Source of the DNA: an uncultured Planctomycetaceae bacterium
GTDB taxonomy: Bacteria; Planctomycetota; Planctomycetia; Pirellulales; Pirellulaceae
Direction of reading: 5' to 3'
Assembly (NCBI GenBank): GCA_937967665.1
Contig: CALBSZ010000288.1
Coordinates: 1-22,855 of the forward strand
DNA length: 22,855 nucleotides
Shown: positions 15,045 to 21,712 of the stretch, piece by piece
Layout: every line of letters starts with the position of its first letter
Position numbering within the stretch: position 1 is the stretch's first letter
The notes under the pieces: model-generated
Seen by the model: the letters and a program-made list of their open reading frames with translations, nothing else
Told to the model about the DNA's origin: nothing
Databases searched by the model: none
Program-made: the position numbers and the translations under genes

Positions 15045-17552
15045 AGCCAGCGCATGGGCGGTGAGTGCGATGATCGGTATTCGCCGACCGGAGGTGCGTT
15101 CGGATTGTCGGATTTGCCGGGTTGCGGCCAGGCCGTCGATATTCGGCATTTGCACGTCCATCAGGATCACGTCGAATTCGTGTCGCTGCGTCTCTGCAAC
15201 CGCCTCATCGCCATCGGACGCCGACCGACAAGCATGCCCGCGTCGCCGCAGAATTTCCACGGCCAGGTCTCGGTTGGCCTGGTGATCATCGGCAACCAGG
15301 ATCCGCAGCATCCTTTTCGGAGGGGCACTCTGCGTGATCGGACGTTCCCGGCTCCGTCTCGTTTCGGCGGGTGTCGGAGCCGCCTTTTTTTCACGGCGTC
15401 CCAACGCGCGGAGAAGTGCTTGCCGAAGGCTGGCCGCGGAAACCGGTTTCACCAGGAACCCGGCAATACCGAGTGCCCGGCAGCGAGCCGCCGCATTGGG
15501 ACGATCGACGGAGGACAGCATCATGACCGTATCCACGCACAAATCCTCACGTTCGCAAATGGCTTCGGCCAACTGAAAACCATCAATCGTGGGCATCATC
15601 GCGTCGAGCAGAACGATATCGAAACTCGTGGACTGCTCAGTCGCCTTTTCCAATGTACGAAGGGCCGTTGCCGCGCTTTCAGAGGACGTGGTCACGACGC
15701 CCCAGTGCTTGAGCATTTCCTCAAGAATGCGCCGGTTCGTTGCGTTGTCGTCCACAATCAGCGCATGCTTTCCTTTCAATTCGGCGACATCCGCAGGTAG
15801 CGCCGGCTGGGGTTGCCATCCCGTTTTCAATCGCAACGTAAAATGAAACGTGCTCCCGATGCCCTCCTTGCTGCGAACCCAGATGCGACCATTCATCAGT
15901 TTCAGCAACTGCGACGTGATTGCCAAACCCAAGCCCGTACCGCCAAACCGCCGAGCAATCGACGAATCGACTTGCGTAAAGGATTCGAATATCTTTTCCA
16001 GTCGCTCGGCGGGAATTCCGATTCCGGTATCTTTGACCGAGAAGTGCAATCCCACTTCACCGTCGCCACTCCATTGCTCTTCGATTTCCACGACGACTTC
16101 GCCACGCTCGGTGAACTTAATTGCGTTCCCGACCAGATTGAACAGTATCTGACGCAGGCGAATCGGATCACCTCGCATCCACTGGGGCATGTCCATCGGC
16201 ATGTGTACCACCAGTTCCAGCCTCTTTTCATGCGCCCGCACCGCCAACGCTTTCAGCGTCTCGCGTACGACTTCGGCTAGATTGAAATCCGTTTCCTCGA
16301 TCTCCATTTTTCCCGCTTCAATCTTGGATAGATCGAGGATGTCGTTGAGTAGTTGCAGCAACGTATCGGCAGACGATTGGACGGTACGCAGGTACTCTTG
16401 CTGATCGATCGTCAAGTCCGTTGTCAGACACAGTTCGGTCATCCCCAGGATCGCATTCAGCGGCGTGCGAATTTCGTGGCTCATGTTCGCCAGGAATTCG
16501 CTCTTCGTTCGACTGCTCTCCTCAGCCGATTGTTTGGCCGCGCGCAGCGTCTCCTCCGTCTGCCGGCGGCGGGTGATATCCCGCTCCAGCGCGATCCAAC
16601 GCGACAGCTTTCCCTGATCGTCGTGGATCGGGATCAGCTGGCATTCGACCCAACATGTTCGGCCGTCGCGATGATACTGCAACAGATCGCGAGTCAGTTC
16701 CTGACCATTCTGCAACGCCTGGTGGAACTCGCGCACGGCGTCGCTTTCGGTACTGGGGCCAAACAGCAACTCGTCCAGCCGTTTTCCCGTAACTTCGGTT
16801 TGCGAGTACCCGGTCAGCGCCGTGAAAGCATTGTTCACCCAGCGAATTGTACCCGGGGCATCCATGATCAGGATTACATTGCTGGCACGGCTGACAACAA
16901 CCGAAAGCGTTTCCAAGTCGTCGCGGTCCGCATCGGCCGCCGCGATGGCCTCAGGAGACTGCTGGTGCGCGCGTGCGTAGCCGAGTTCGGCGGCCAACTG
17001 CCTGCCACGCTGTTCGGCGACGATCACCGCCTCTTCAAGCGACTCGAACTGCAGGAGTTCCGCCCAGTGCTCGGCTTCACTCAACGACGGAAGGCGCGAT
17101 CCTTCAGGAAGGGATTGCCGGATCGTGATGTCGGGTTCCTGCAAAAGCCAGTCCGTGAGGCGAAAGTCGGAAAGGCGGCTGCCGAGCAATTCCAATTGAG
17201 CTCGAGTTGCATCCAAGTCGATCGGGCAGGGCGTTTGCGGGTTGGCCGCGGCGGTCTCGCCGGCAGGATCCGCTGGCTCCGCGCAAATCCTCGCTTCGAC
17301 GGCATTGCTGTCTGTCAGTGCCAACCTCAACGCACCTCTAAGTCCGCGTTTCGCAATCGAGCGAACCGACTCGCCGACAACCTTGCCAAAGTCCGCTCGG
17401 CGACGCCCCGTGATCCCGGCTAATGCCGCCAAAAGGCGACTCCGACGTGCCATTTTCGCGGCGTCACCCGGCTTGGAAATCGCGAACTCGGCGAGCGCCA
17501 TTGTCGTATTCGGTGGCTCCGGCAATCGTATCCGAAAAGCGTTTCGTGCCAT
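15042..17552 (-). CDS. PAS-containing hybrid sensor histidine kinase with two receivers, second receiver truncated by a stop codon
   Basis: Cytoplasmic-looking sensor kinase of 836 residues; no clear membrane segment is seen. An N-terminal region (1-205) is unrecognised. A PAS domain follows (about 212-330, ending in ALERDITRRR), then HisKA (about 350-418, H359 in FLANMSHEIRTPLN) and HATPase (about 462-578, N476 in the N-box, DTGIGIP, GGTGLGL). REC1 (about 595-715) has D601/D602, D650 in LLDAMMP and K702. REC2 (from about 749) has D755/D756 and D799 in LMDVQMP and stops at TAHALA just after the T831 switch residue. Similarity to a receiver continues after the TGA in the same frame, then meets a TAG, then runs into an Hpt domain. 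The full architecture is BarA/EvgS-like. As written, REC2 lacks its lysine and last helix. The ATG at 17552 has only a weak GGAA upstream. Divergent from the sigma54 activator gene. Confidence 0.88.
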   Translation of the reverse strand: MARNAFRIRLPEPPNTTMALAEFAISKPGDAAKMARRSRLLAALAGITGRRRADFGKVVGESVRSIAKRGLRGALRLALTDSNAVEARICAEPADPAGETAAANPQTPCPIDLDATRAQLELLGSRLSDFRLTDWLLQEPDITIRQSLPEGSRLPSLSEAEHWAELLQFESLEEAVIVAEQRGRQLAAELGYARAHQQSPEAIAAADADRDDLETLSVVVSRASNVILIMDAPGTIRWVNNAFTALTGYSQTEVTGKRLDELLFGPSTESDAVREFHQALQNGQELTRDLLQYHRDGRTCWVECQLIPIHDDQGKLSRWIALERDITRRRQTEETLRAAKQSAEESSRTKSEFLANMSHEIRTPLNAILGMTELCLTTDLTIDQQEYLRTVQSSADTLLQLLNDILDLSKIEAGKMEIEETDFNLAEVVRETLKALAVRAHEKRLELVVHMPMDMPQWMRGDPIRLRQILFNLVGNAIKFTERGEVVVEIEEQWSGDGEVGLHFSVKDTGIGIPAERLEKIFESFTQVDSSIARRFGGTGLGLAITSQLLKLMNGRIWVRSKEGIGSTFHFTLRLKTGWQPQPALPADVAELKGKHALIVDDNATNRRILEEMLKHWGVVTTSSESAATALRTLEKATEQSTSFDIVLLDAMMPTIDGFQLAEAICEREDLCVDTVMMLSSVDRPNAAARCRALGIAGFLVKPVSAASLRQALLRALGRREKKAAPTPAETRRSRERPITQSAPPKRMLRILVADDHQANRDLAVEILRRRGHACRSASDGDEAVAETQRHEFDVILMDVQMPNIDGLAATRQIRQSERTSGRRIPIIALTAHALA

Positions 17553-17633
17553 GGAAAATCGATTCCGCGTACTTGGGAACCTGCTGGTCGTTCTACCAAT
17601 CTCACTCTTGCATCACGACAAGAATGACTTTCA

Positions 17634-17649
17634 AGCGATTTTTGTGCCA
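17634..17649 (-). promoter_or_regulatory. Candidate sigma54 promoter for the hybrid kinase gene
   Basis: On the minus strand the site reads TGGCAC-AAAAA-TCGCT. The -24 half is perfect through TGGCAC, and the -12 half has the invariant GC with one mismatch (TCGC for TTGC). GG and GC are 12 bp apart. Transcription would begin near 17622, about 70 nt before the kinase ATG at 17552. Confidence 0.6.
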
Positions 17650-17691
17650 AGATAGCTCCAATTGCCCGGCGGAAATCGGACTCACATCCAG

Positions 17692-17707
17692 TGGCACTAT
17701 TTTTGCA
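17692..17707 (+). promoter_or_regulatory. Sigma54 (-24/-12) promoter for the NtrC-type activator gene
   Basis: TGGCAC-TATTT-TTGCA matches TGGCACG-N4-TTGCW except for T in place of G at position 7, with GG and GC 12 bp apart. The predicted start near 17718 leaves a leader of about 120 nt before the ATG at 17840. It is divergent from the kinase promoter at 17634-17649, with 42 bp between the two -24 boxes. Confidence 0.8.
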
Positions 17708-17839
17708 TAATGGGGGGAGTGGACCAATGAGCCTGTCGAAATGTCCCTGTCGGGTGAACAGATCGTCAACACCATGCCAACCCGGCGGCGTTCCGTTCCG
17801 ACAGGGTGACCAGCGCGGCGGACGATTGCTTCAAACAGC

Positions 17840-19465
17840 ATGGGGAAAATCAAGACTAGTGACATTGGCATGCCACGCATCCTTGTAGTCGACGACGAAC
17901 CGGCCGATTTGAACTTGATTGCGCGGGGTTTGGAAAAGGCGGGCCATGAGGTCGTGACGGCGGAAACGGCCAAAGCGGGTCTCAAGCTGCTGAAAACTCA
18001 GTCAGCTGCGGTCGCTGTTCTGGATGTGATGTTGCCCGACGGCAACGGGCTTGACGTCTTGAAACGCATTCGTGAGCTGGATAACCGCATTCCCGTTGTT
18101 TTCGTGACCTCCAGCAGCGAAAGCGCTACCGCAATCGAAGCGATGAAGAGCGGCGCGCTGGATTATCTCGTGAAGCCGATCGATATCGTGGAATTGCGAA
18201 AGGTGGTTCAGCGCGCGGTATTCATTCACGAACTGACGGACAAACCCGTTGCTATGAACGTCGCCACAGGTTCGGTTGACTCGCACGCGATCATCGGTCG
18301 CTGTCATGCGATGCAGGAAGTCTACAAAGCCATCGGTATCGTAGCCGGCCAGAATGTGACGGTGCTGATTCGAGGCGAAAGCGGAACAGGTAAGGAACTT
18401 GTCGCGCGGGCGCTGTACCAGCACAGTGACCGAGTTCAAGGTCCGTTCCTGGCTGTCAATTGCGCCGCTATTCCCGAGACGCTGTTGGAAAGCGAGTTGT
18501 TCGGGCACGAGCGCGGGGCTTTCACCGGTGCAGAAAGAAAACGCATCGGCAAGTTTGAACAATGCAATGGCGGCACTTTATTTCTCGACGAAATCGGCGA
18601 CATGTCACCCGTGCTGCAGAGCAAATTGCTTCGCGTGCTCCAGGAGAAAACGTTCGAACGGGTCGGCGGGAACGAAACGATCAAGACCAGTGTCCGCGTC
18701 ATCGCCGCGACAAATCGCAACCTTGAAAGAATGGTTTCCGAGGGACAATTCCGGGGCGATTTGTACTATCGACTCAACGGCTTCACCATTCACCTGCCCG
18801 CCTTGCGCGATCGCGAAGGTGACTTGGACCTGCTGGTGGACCACTTCCGACTACTGGCCAATCGGGAACTGGCAAAGGAAATTCGCTCTGTGGATCCGGA
18901 TGCCATGAAGCTGCTCCGGAAGTACCACTGGCCCGGCAATATTCGTGAATTGCAAAATGTCATTCGGCAGGGAATGTTGAAGACAACAGGTCCCGTATTG
19001 CTGGCTGAATTTCTCCCTGACTCAATTCGGCATCCCGTTGGGGAACACCCCGTGATGCGTTCACCATCGTGCGACGGCAGCCTGGACTTGCTTATCGAAC
19101 AGAGGCTCGAAGAACAGTCTTCTCAGTTATACGACGACATCATCCGTTGTGCCGAGGAGAGGCTGGTGTCACGGGTTCTTTCCCGGACCAACGGCGACAA
19201 GATCGAGGCGGCGCGGCTGCTGGGAATCAATCCCGCCACGATGCGCTCCAAGGCCGCGCTCGAATTGCTCGATCTGGAAAGACTTGACGCGGACACCCCT
19301 GTCTCGCCGCTGATTCGTCCAGGCATGACAATGGACGCGATCGAGAAGGAGGCGATTCGCCGAACGCTCGAGCATACCCGCGGTTCGCGAAAAGATGCGG
19401 CCGAAATGCTCGGTATCAGCGTCCGCACCATGCAGCGGAAAATTAAAGACTACGAAATCGGTTAA
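17840..19465 (+). CDS. NtrC-type sigma54-dependent response regulator with two Fis-like HTH segments
   Basis: Bacterial enhancer-binding protein of 541 residues. The receiver (about 12-128) has D18/D19, phospho-acceptor D62 in VLDVMLPDG, T90 and K112. The AAA+ sigma54-interaction domain (about 148-380) has Walker A GESGTGKE (179-186), the sigma54-contacting GAFTGA loop (226-231, intact), Walker B TLFLDE (246-251), the RxDLYYRLN segment and WPGNIRELQN. Two Fis-type helix-turn-helix segments follow: one around 438-470 (NGDKIEAARLLGINPATMR) and one at the C-terminus around 498-540 (GSRKDAAEMLGISVRTMQRK). Most family members have only one. No strong ribosome site precedes the ATG at 17840; an internal ATG at 17870 is possible. 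It is divergent from the hybrid kinase, preceded by its own sigma54 site, and probably activates the sigma54 promoters in this locus. Confidence 0.94.
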   Translation: MGKIKTSDIGMPRILVVDDEPADLNLIARGLEKAGHEVVTAETAKAGLKLLKTQSAAVAVLDVMLPDGNGLDVLKRIRELDNRIPVVFVTSSSESATAIEAMKSGALDYLVKPIDIVELRKVVQRAVFIHELTDKPVAMNVATGSVDSHAIIGRCHAMQEVYKAIGIVAGQNVTVLIRGESGTGKELVARALYQHSDRVQGPFLAVNCAAIPETLLESELFGHERGAFTGAERKRIGKFEQCNGGTLFLDEIGDMSPVLQSKLLRVLQEKTFERVGGNETIKTSVRVIAATNRNLERMVSEGQFRGDLYYRLNGFTIHLPALRDREGDLDLLVDHFRLLANRELAKEIRSVDPDAMKLLRKYHWPGNIRELQNVIRQGMLKTTGPVLLAEFLPDSIRHPVGEHPVMRSPSCDGSLDLLIEQRLEEQSSQLYDDIIRCAEERLVSRVLSRTNGDKIEAARLLGINPATMRSKAALELLDLERLDADTPVSPLIRPGMTMDAIEKEAIRRTLEHTRGSRKDAAEMLGISVRTMQRKIKDYEIG

Positions 19466-19751
19466 CGCCTGGCGAGCTGATTGCCCATACGTCAATTTGG
19501 CGTCGACAGCCAAAATGGCACGCTGCGCGGCAATTTGTCCATTGCCCGGCGGGGGTGCTGCTGGCACTCGCTCCAGCCGCCTTGGCTGCGGGACACTTGG
19601 CTGCGGGACACTTGGCTGCGGGGCACTTGGCTGCGGGACAGGCGATTCAACGCGTTGCTTCACGACTTTCTCTTGGCGAACTTGCAGGTGCAGTTTCTCG
19701 TGACGCACTTACAGGGGGCAGGATCGAAACCTGCGCCTTATCCGATGGTCG
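19466..19751. other. Intergenic region between convergent genes with hairpin, tandem repeat and tRNA-arm-like segment
   Basis: I see no credible gene in these 286 bp. A hairpin with TTTGGC / GCCAAA arms and a 7-nt loop (19496-19514) lies 30 nt past the activator stop. A 4 x 15-bp tandem repeat lies at 19581-19640, and a T-arm-like hairpin at about 19717-19733. The minus-strand frame through it (PQPSVPQPS repeats) also runs antisense into the activator gene and is probably not real. Confidence 0.4.
19581..19640. repeat. Four tandem copies of a 15-bp unit
   Basis: The unit CTTGGCTGCGGGACA repeats at 19581, 19596, 19611 and 19626; the third copy has a single A-to-G change. As a multiple of three it stays open in frame on both strands, but no frame through it has gene-like support. 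Confidence 0.9.
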
Positions 19752-20237
19752 TCAATCACCCACGCCGACGTCGACTTGAAAGGCATCCCACAGCAGGTCC
19801 GATTCGTGCGCCTGGAAGTGCCTGATTGCCGTAATGAGCCAGGCTGAACGTTGGCGAATCTCGCTGACGTCTCGCTGTTCGGGTACACCCGAGTCGCTGA
19901 ACTGTTCGCGCAGGTTATGGATCTGGCGCACGAGGTCGGCATACTGGTCGCGTAGCCGTCGAACCTGGCGTTCAAAGCGAGGTGCCTGGCCGAGAATCTC
20001 GGCGAGCACTCCTTCGTCGGAGTCCAGTTCTCTGGTTTGAGCCTCCATTGCCTCTTCCAGTACTCCCAACATGCTCATGACGCCATCCTTCCATGCGCCG
20101 TGGCGGCTGACCGCTCCGGTTGCCAATGCGGCTTCGAGCGCAGCCATGGCCTTCAGCATACGAGCACGATCGTCCCGGCTGGCCTGTATCGCAGCGTCGT
20201 GGTCCGAACGCGTGCTCGTTTTCGATGAGTTCGTCAT
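19752..20237 (-). CDS. Uncharacterised all-helical protein, hemerythrin-like in pattern
   Basis: Protein of 161 residues, predicted almost wholly alpha-helical. Heptad-like helices include MLKAMAALEAALATG, ERQVRRLRDQYADLVRQIHNL and a C-terminal helix with H140, H144 and E145 in IRHFQAHESDLLWDAFQVD. Histidines near both ends (H46, H140, H144), acidic residues and the length suggest a hemerythrin-like bundle, but I cannot place all metal ligands and treat it as an unassigned family. The ATG at 20237 is chosen because GGAG lies 7 nt upstream; a longer frame to 20384 would begin upstream of the predicted transcript start. It is divergent from the hsp20 cluster, and both sides have sigma54-type promoters, suggesting a shared stress role. 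Confidence 0.75.
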   Translation of the reverse strand: MTNSSKTSTRSDHDAAIQASRDDRARMLKAMAALEAALATGAVSRHGAWKDGVMSMLGVLEEAMEAQTRELDSDEGVLAEILGQAPRFERQVRRLRDQYADLVRQIHNLREQFSDSGVPEQRDVSEIRQRSAWLITAIRHFQAHESDLLWDAFQVDVGVGD

Positions 20238-20310
20238 GCGCGATCTCCACGACAGACAAGTGATGGAAGTGGCGTCCCTGAAACAGGAGTGCGATGTGGA
20301 GGCCCACGGT

Positions 20311-20326
20311 TGCAAAACGCGTGCCG
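20311..20326 (-). promoter_or_regulatory. Sigma54 (-24/-12) promoter for the helical-protein gene
   Basis: On the minus strand the site reads CGGCACG-CGTT-TTGCA, one mismatch (C for T at position 1) to TGGCACG-N4-TTGCW, with GG and GC correctly spaced. The predicted start near 20300 gives a leader of about 63 nt to the ATG at 20237. Confidence 0.7.
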
Positions 20327-20335
20327 GCCCTTCGC

Positions 20336-20431
20336 GTCGCTGACTTTGATGTGGCCAGCGACATGGCAGCTGACAAATTGGCACTCCTTAAAGACAAGTC
20401 GGCCACGGGTTGCGTCAGCACTGGCTCACGC
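20336..20431. promoter_or_regulatory. Possible activator-binding palindromes between divergent sigma54 promoters
   Basis: Two dyads lie in the 132 bp between the -24 boxes. One is GTCGCTG / CAGCGAC with a 13-nt spacer (20336-20362). The other is an imperfect 20-bp palindrome, GCGTCAGCACTGGCTCACGC (20412-20431). Their distances to the far promoter (about 110 and 95 bp) suit enhancer sites of an NtrC-type protein. I did not find a clear copy beside the kinase/activator promoters, so this is tentative. Confidence 0.25.
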
Positions 20432-20458
20432 TCCAGGAAAGAACGTGCTTTCCGGAAT

Positions 20459-20474
20459 TGGCACGGTGGTTGCA
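20459..20474 (+). promoter_or_regulatory. Sigma54 (-24/-12) promoter for the hsp20 cluster
   Basis: TGGCACG-GTGG-TTGCA matches TGGCACG-N4-TTGCW at every specified position. The predicted start near 20485 leaves an 89-nt leader. The leader contains two hairpins: GGTCACC / GGTGGCC (20502-20523) and TCCGG / CCGGA (20547-20561). The second abuts the ribosome site of the first hsp20. Confidence 0.85.
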
Positions 20475-20573
20475 TCTTTCATAGGCAGGATATCAAGGTC
20501 GGGTCACCACAGGAAAGGTGGCCGGCATAACACACAAGTTCATACGTCCGGTATTGCCGGAAGGAGGTGCAAC

Positions 20574-21011
20574 ATGTTAGCGACCAGATGGGAGCCCATT
20601 GCTCAAATGAATCGTCTGCGTCAGGAAATGGACCGGCTATTTGACCGCTGGGGTGATAGCCGCCCGTTGCCGTATGCACGCAGCACCTTTCCACCCATGA
20701 ATCTGTGGGAAAACGACGAACAGCTGTTTGTTGAAGCCGAACTGCCCGGCTTCGCCCTGGAGGACCTCGAAATCACCGTCACGGGTGGGAACCAACTGAA
20801 TATCAACGGAGAACGGAAAGCCCCCGAGCCCGAAGGGGGAATCTGGCATCGACGCGAACGCGGATTTGGTCGTTTCAGCCGTTCGGTCGAATTACCTGGC
20901 TATGTCGATAGCGATTGCGTTTCGGCCGAATTCAAGAATGGTGTCCTGACAATCACGCTTCCCAAACGCGAAGAAGTGAAACCGCGACGGATCGAGGTCA
21001 AAGTAAGTTAA
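20574..21011 (+). CDS. Small heat-shock protein, Hsp20/alpha-crystallin family (first of three)
   Basis: ATP-independent holdase chaperone of 145 residues. A short N-terminal arm (MNRLRQEMDRLFDRWG) precedes the alpha-crystallin domain (about 38-138), which has LFVEAELPGFALEDLEI, a FGRFSRSVELPG strand and the hallmark GVLTITLPK. It ends with RRIEVKVS, a usable I-x-V tail motif for oligomer contacts. The start is unambiguous: AAGGAGGT (20561-20568) lies 5 nt before the ATG. It is the first gene after a perfect-match sigma54 promoter, unlike the sigma32 or HrcA/CIRCE control usual for chaperones; I see no CIRCE repeat. The second hsp20 follows after 123 bp. Confidence 0.95.
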   Translation: MLATRWEPIAQMNRLRQEMDRLFDRWGDSRPLPYARSTFPPMNLWENDEQLFVEAELPGFALEDLEITVTGGNQLNINGERKAPEPEGGIWHRRERGFGRFSRSVELPGYVDSDCVSAEFKNGVLTITLPKREEVKPRRIEVKVS

Positions 21012-21050
21012 GCACTGTAGGATGCCGGCGCTCGGCGCTGGCGAATGGAG

Positions 21051-21080
21051 CGAAGACGGGCTCGAATGCCCGTCCTCGCT
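21051..21080 (+). other. Hairpin between hsp20 genes 1 and 2
   Basis: GCGA-A-GACGGGC-TCGAAT-GCCCGTC-C-TCGC forms an 11-bp stem with one internal mismatch. No T-run follows, so it may be an mRNA-processing or stability element rather than a terminator. Confidence 0.5.
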
Positions 21081-21134
21081 GGAACCGGAAATCGAGCCCA
21101 TTAATCGAGCCTGCTCGAGAGAGGAGGATGGACC

Positions 21135-21527
21135 ATGAGTACGACACTAACGGAAACAAAGAACAACGGCATGCAGCAGATCCCAGCGTCTGGTGAGGCA
21201 ACTGTCTATTGCCCTCGATTCGATATCTGGGAAACCGAAGACGAAATGATCCTGTATGGAGACATGCCAGGCGTGCTTCCCGAAAACCTGGATATCCAGT
21301 ACGAGGGGGATCAACTGACGATTCACGGCAAGGTTTGTCCAAGACACGACGACATCAAGTTTTCGTACGGAGAATATGGCATTGGCGATTACCACCGTTC
21401 GTTTACGGTTACCGAGGTCGTCGACGCCGATAAGATCTCGGCGGAATTGAAGCATGGCGTGTTGACATTGCACCTGCCGAAGTCGGAGAAAGTCAGGCCT
21501 CGCCGCATCGAGGTCAAATCGGATTAG
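21135..21527 (+). CDS. Small heat-shock protein, Hsp20 family (second)
   Basis: Chaperone of 130 residues. It lacks most of the amphipathic N-terminal arm seen in its two neighbours; the alpha-crystallin domain starts at about residue 25 (CPRFDIWETEDEMILYGDMPG). Landmarks are the YHRSFTV strand and GVLTLHLPK, with a terminal RRIEVKSD. GAGGAGG (21121-21127) lies 7 nt before the ATG. The domain sequence is clearly divergent from the other two copies, so this is an old paralogue rather than a recent duplicate. A shortened arm usually gives smaller oligomers, which is family knowledge and not visible here. A strong intrinsic terminator follows at 21600. Confidence 0.94.
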   Translation: MSTTLTETKNNGMQQIPASGEATVYCPRFDIWETEDEMILYGDMPGVLPENLDIQYEGDQLTIHGKVCPRHDDIKFSYGEYGIGDYHRSFTVTEVVDADKISAELKHGVLTLHLPKSEKVRPRRIEVKSD

Positions 21528-21546
21528 TTCACGGAAAACGACCGCG

Positions 21547-21577
21547 CACAGGCTGTGGCCGCCGGATGCAGCCTGTG
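21547..21577 (+). other. Nine-bp hairpin downstream of hsp20 gene 2
   Basis: The perfect arms CACAGGCTG (21547-21555) and CAGCCTGTG (21569-21577) enclose a 13-nt loop, about 20 nt after the stop codon. It probably protects the 3' end or assists termination together with the next hairpin. Confidence 0.5.
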
Positions 21578-21599
21578 GTTGCGCAATTCCCATTGGTCA

Positions 21600-21628
21600 G
21601 GCCTCGTCCGGCGGACGGGGCCTTCTTT
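21600..21628 (+). terminator. Intrinsic terminator between hsp20 genes 2 and 3
   Basis: GGCCTCGTCC pairs with GGACGGGGCC (10 bp, one T-G wobble) around a 3-nt loop, followed by TTCTTT. It would at least attenuate readthrough into the third hsp20, implying lower or separately promoted expression of that gene. Confidence 0.7.
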
Positions 21629-21712
21629 CGAGAAGTATTCGTCGTACGCGCCGCCAAAGGCAACGACGGTTCGCGGCGCGGTTTACGGCTCAGGAATAGA
21701 AGGAGAAGGAAC

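Noticed and set aside
19515..19531. TGGCACGCTGCGCGGC resembles a sigma54 -24 box
   Set aside because: The -12 half does not fit at the required spacing and no plus-strand gene follows.
19169..19708. Minus-strand 179-codon frame with PQPSVPQPS repeats
   Set aside because: It runs antisense into the sigma54-activator coding region; the proline repeats simply reflect the 15-bp tandem DNA repeat.
20547..20567. Hairpin beside the hsp20 ribosome site as an RNA thermometer
   Set aside because: The TCCGG/CCGGA stem abuts but does not sequester the AAGGAGG sequence, and no ROSE or fourU signature is present.
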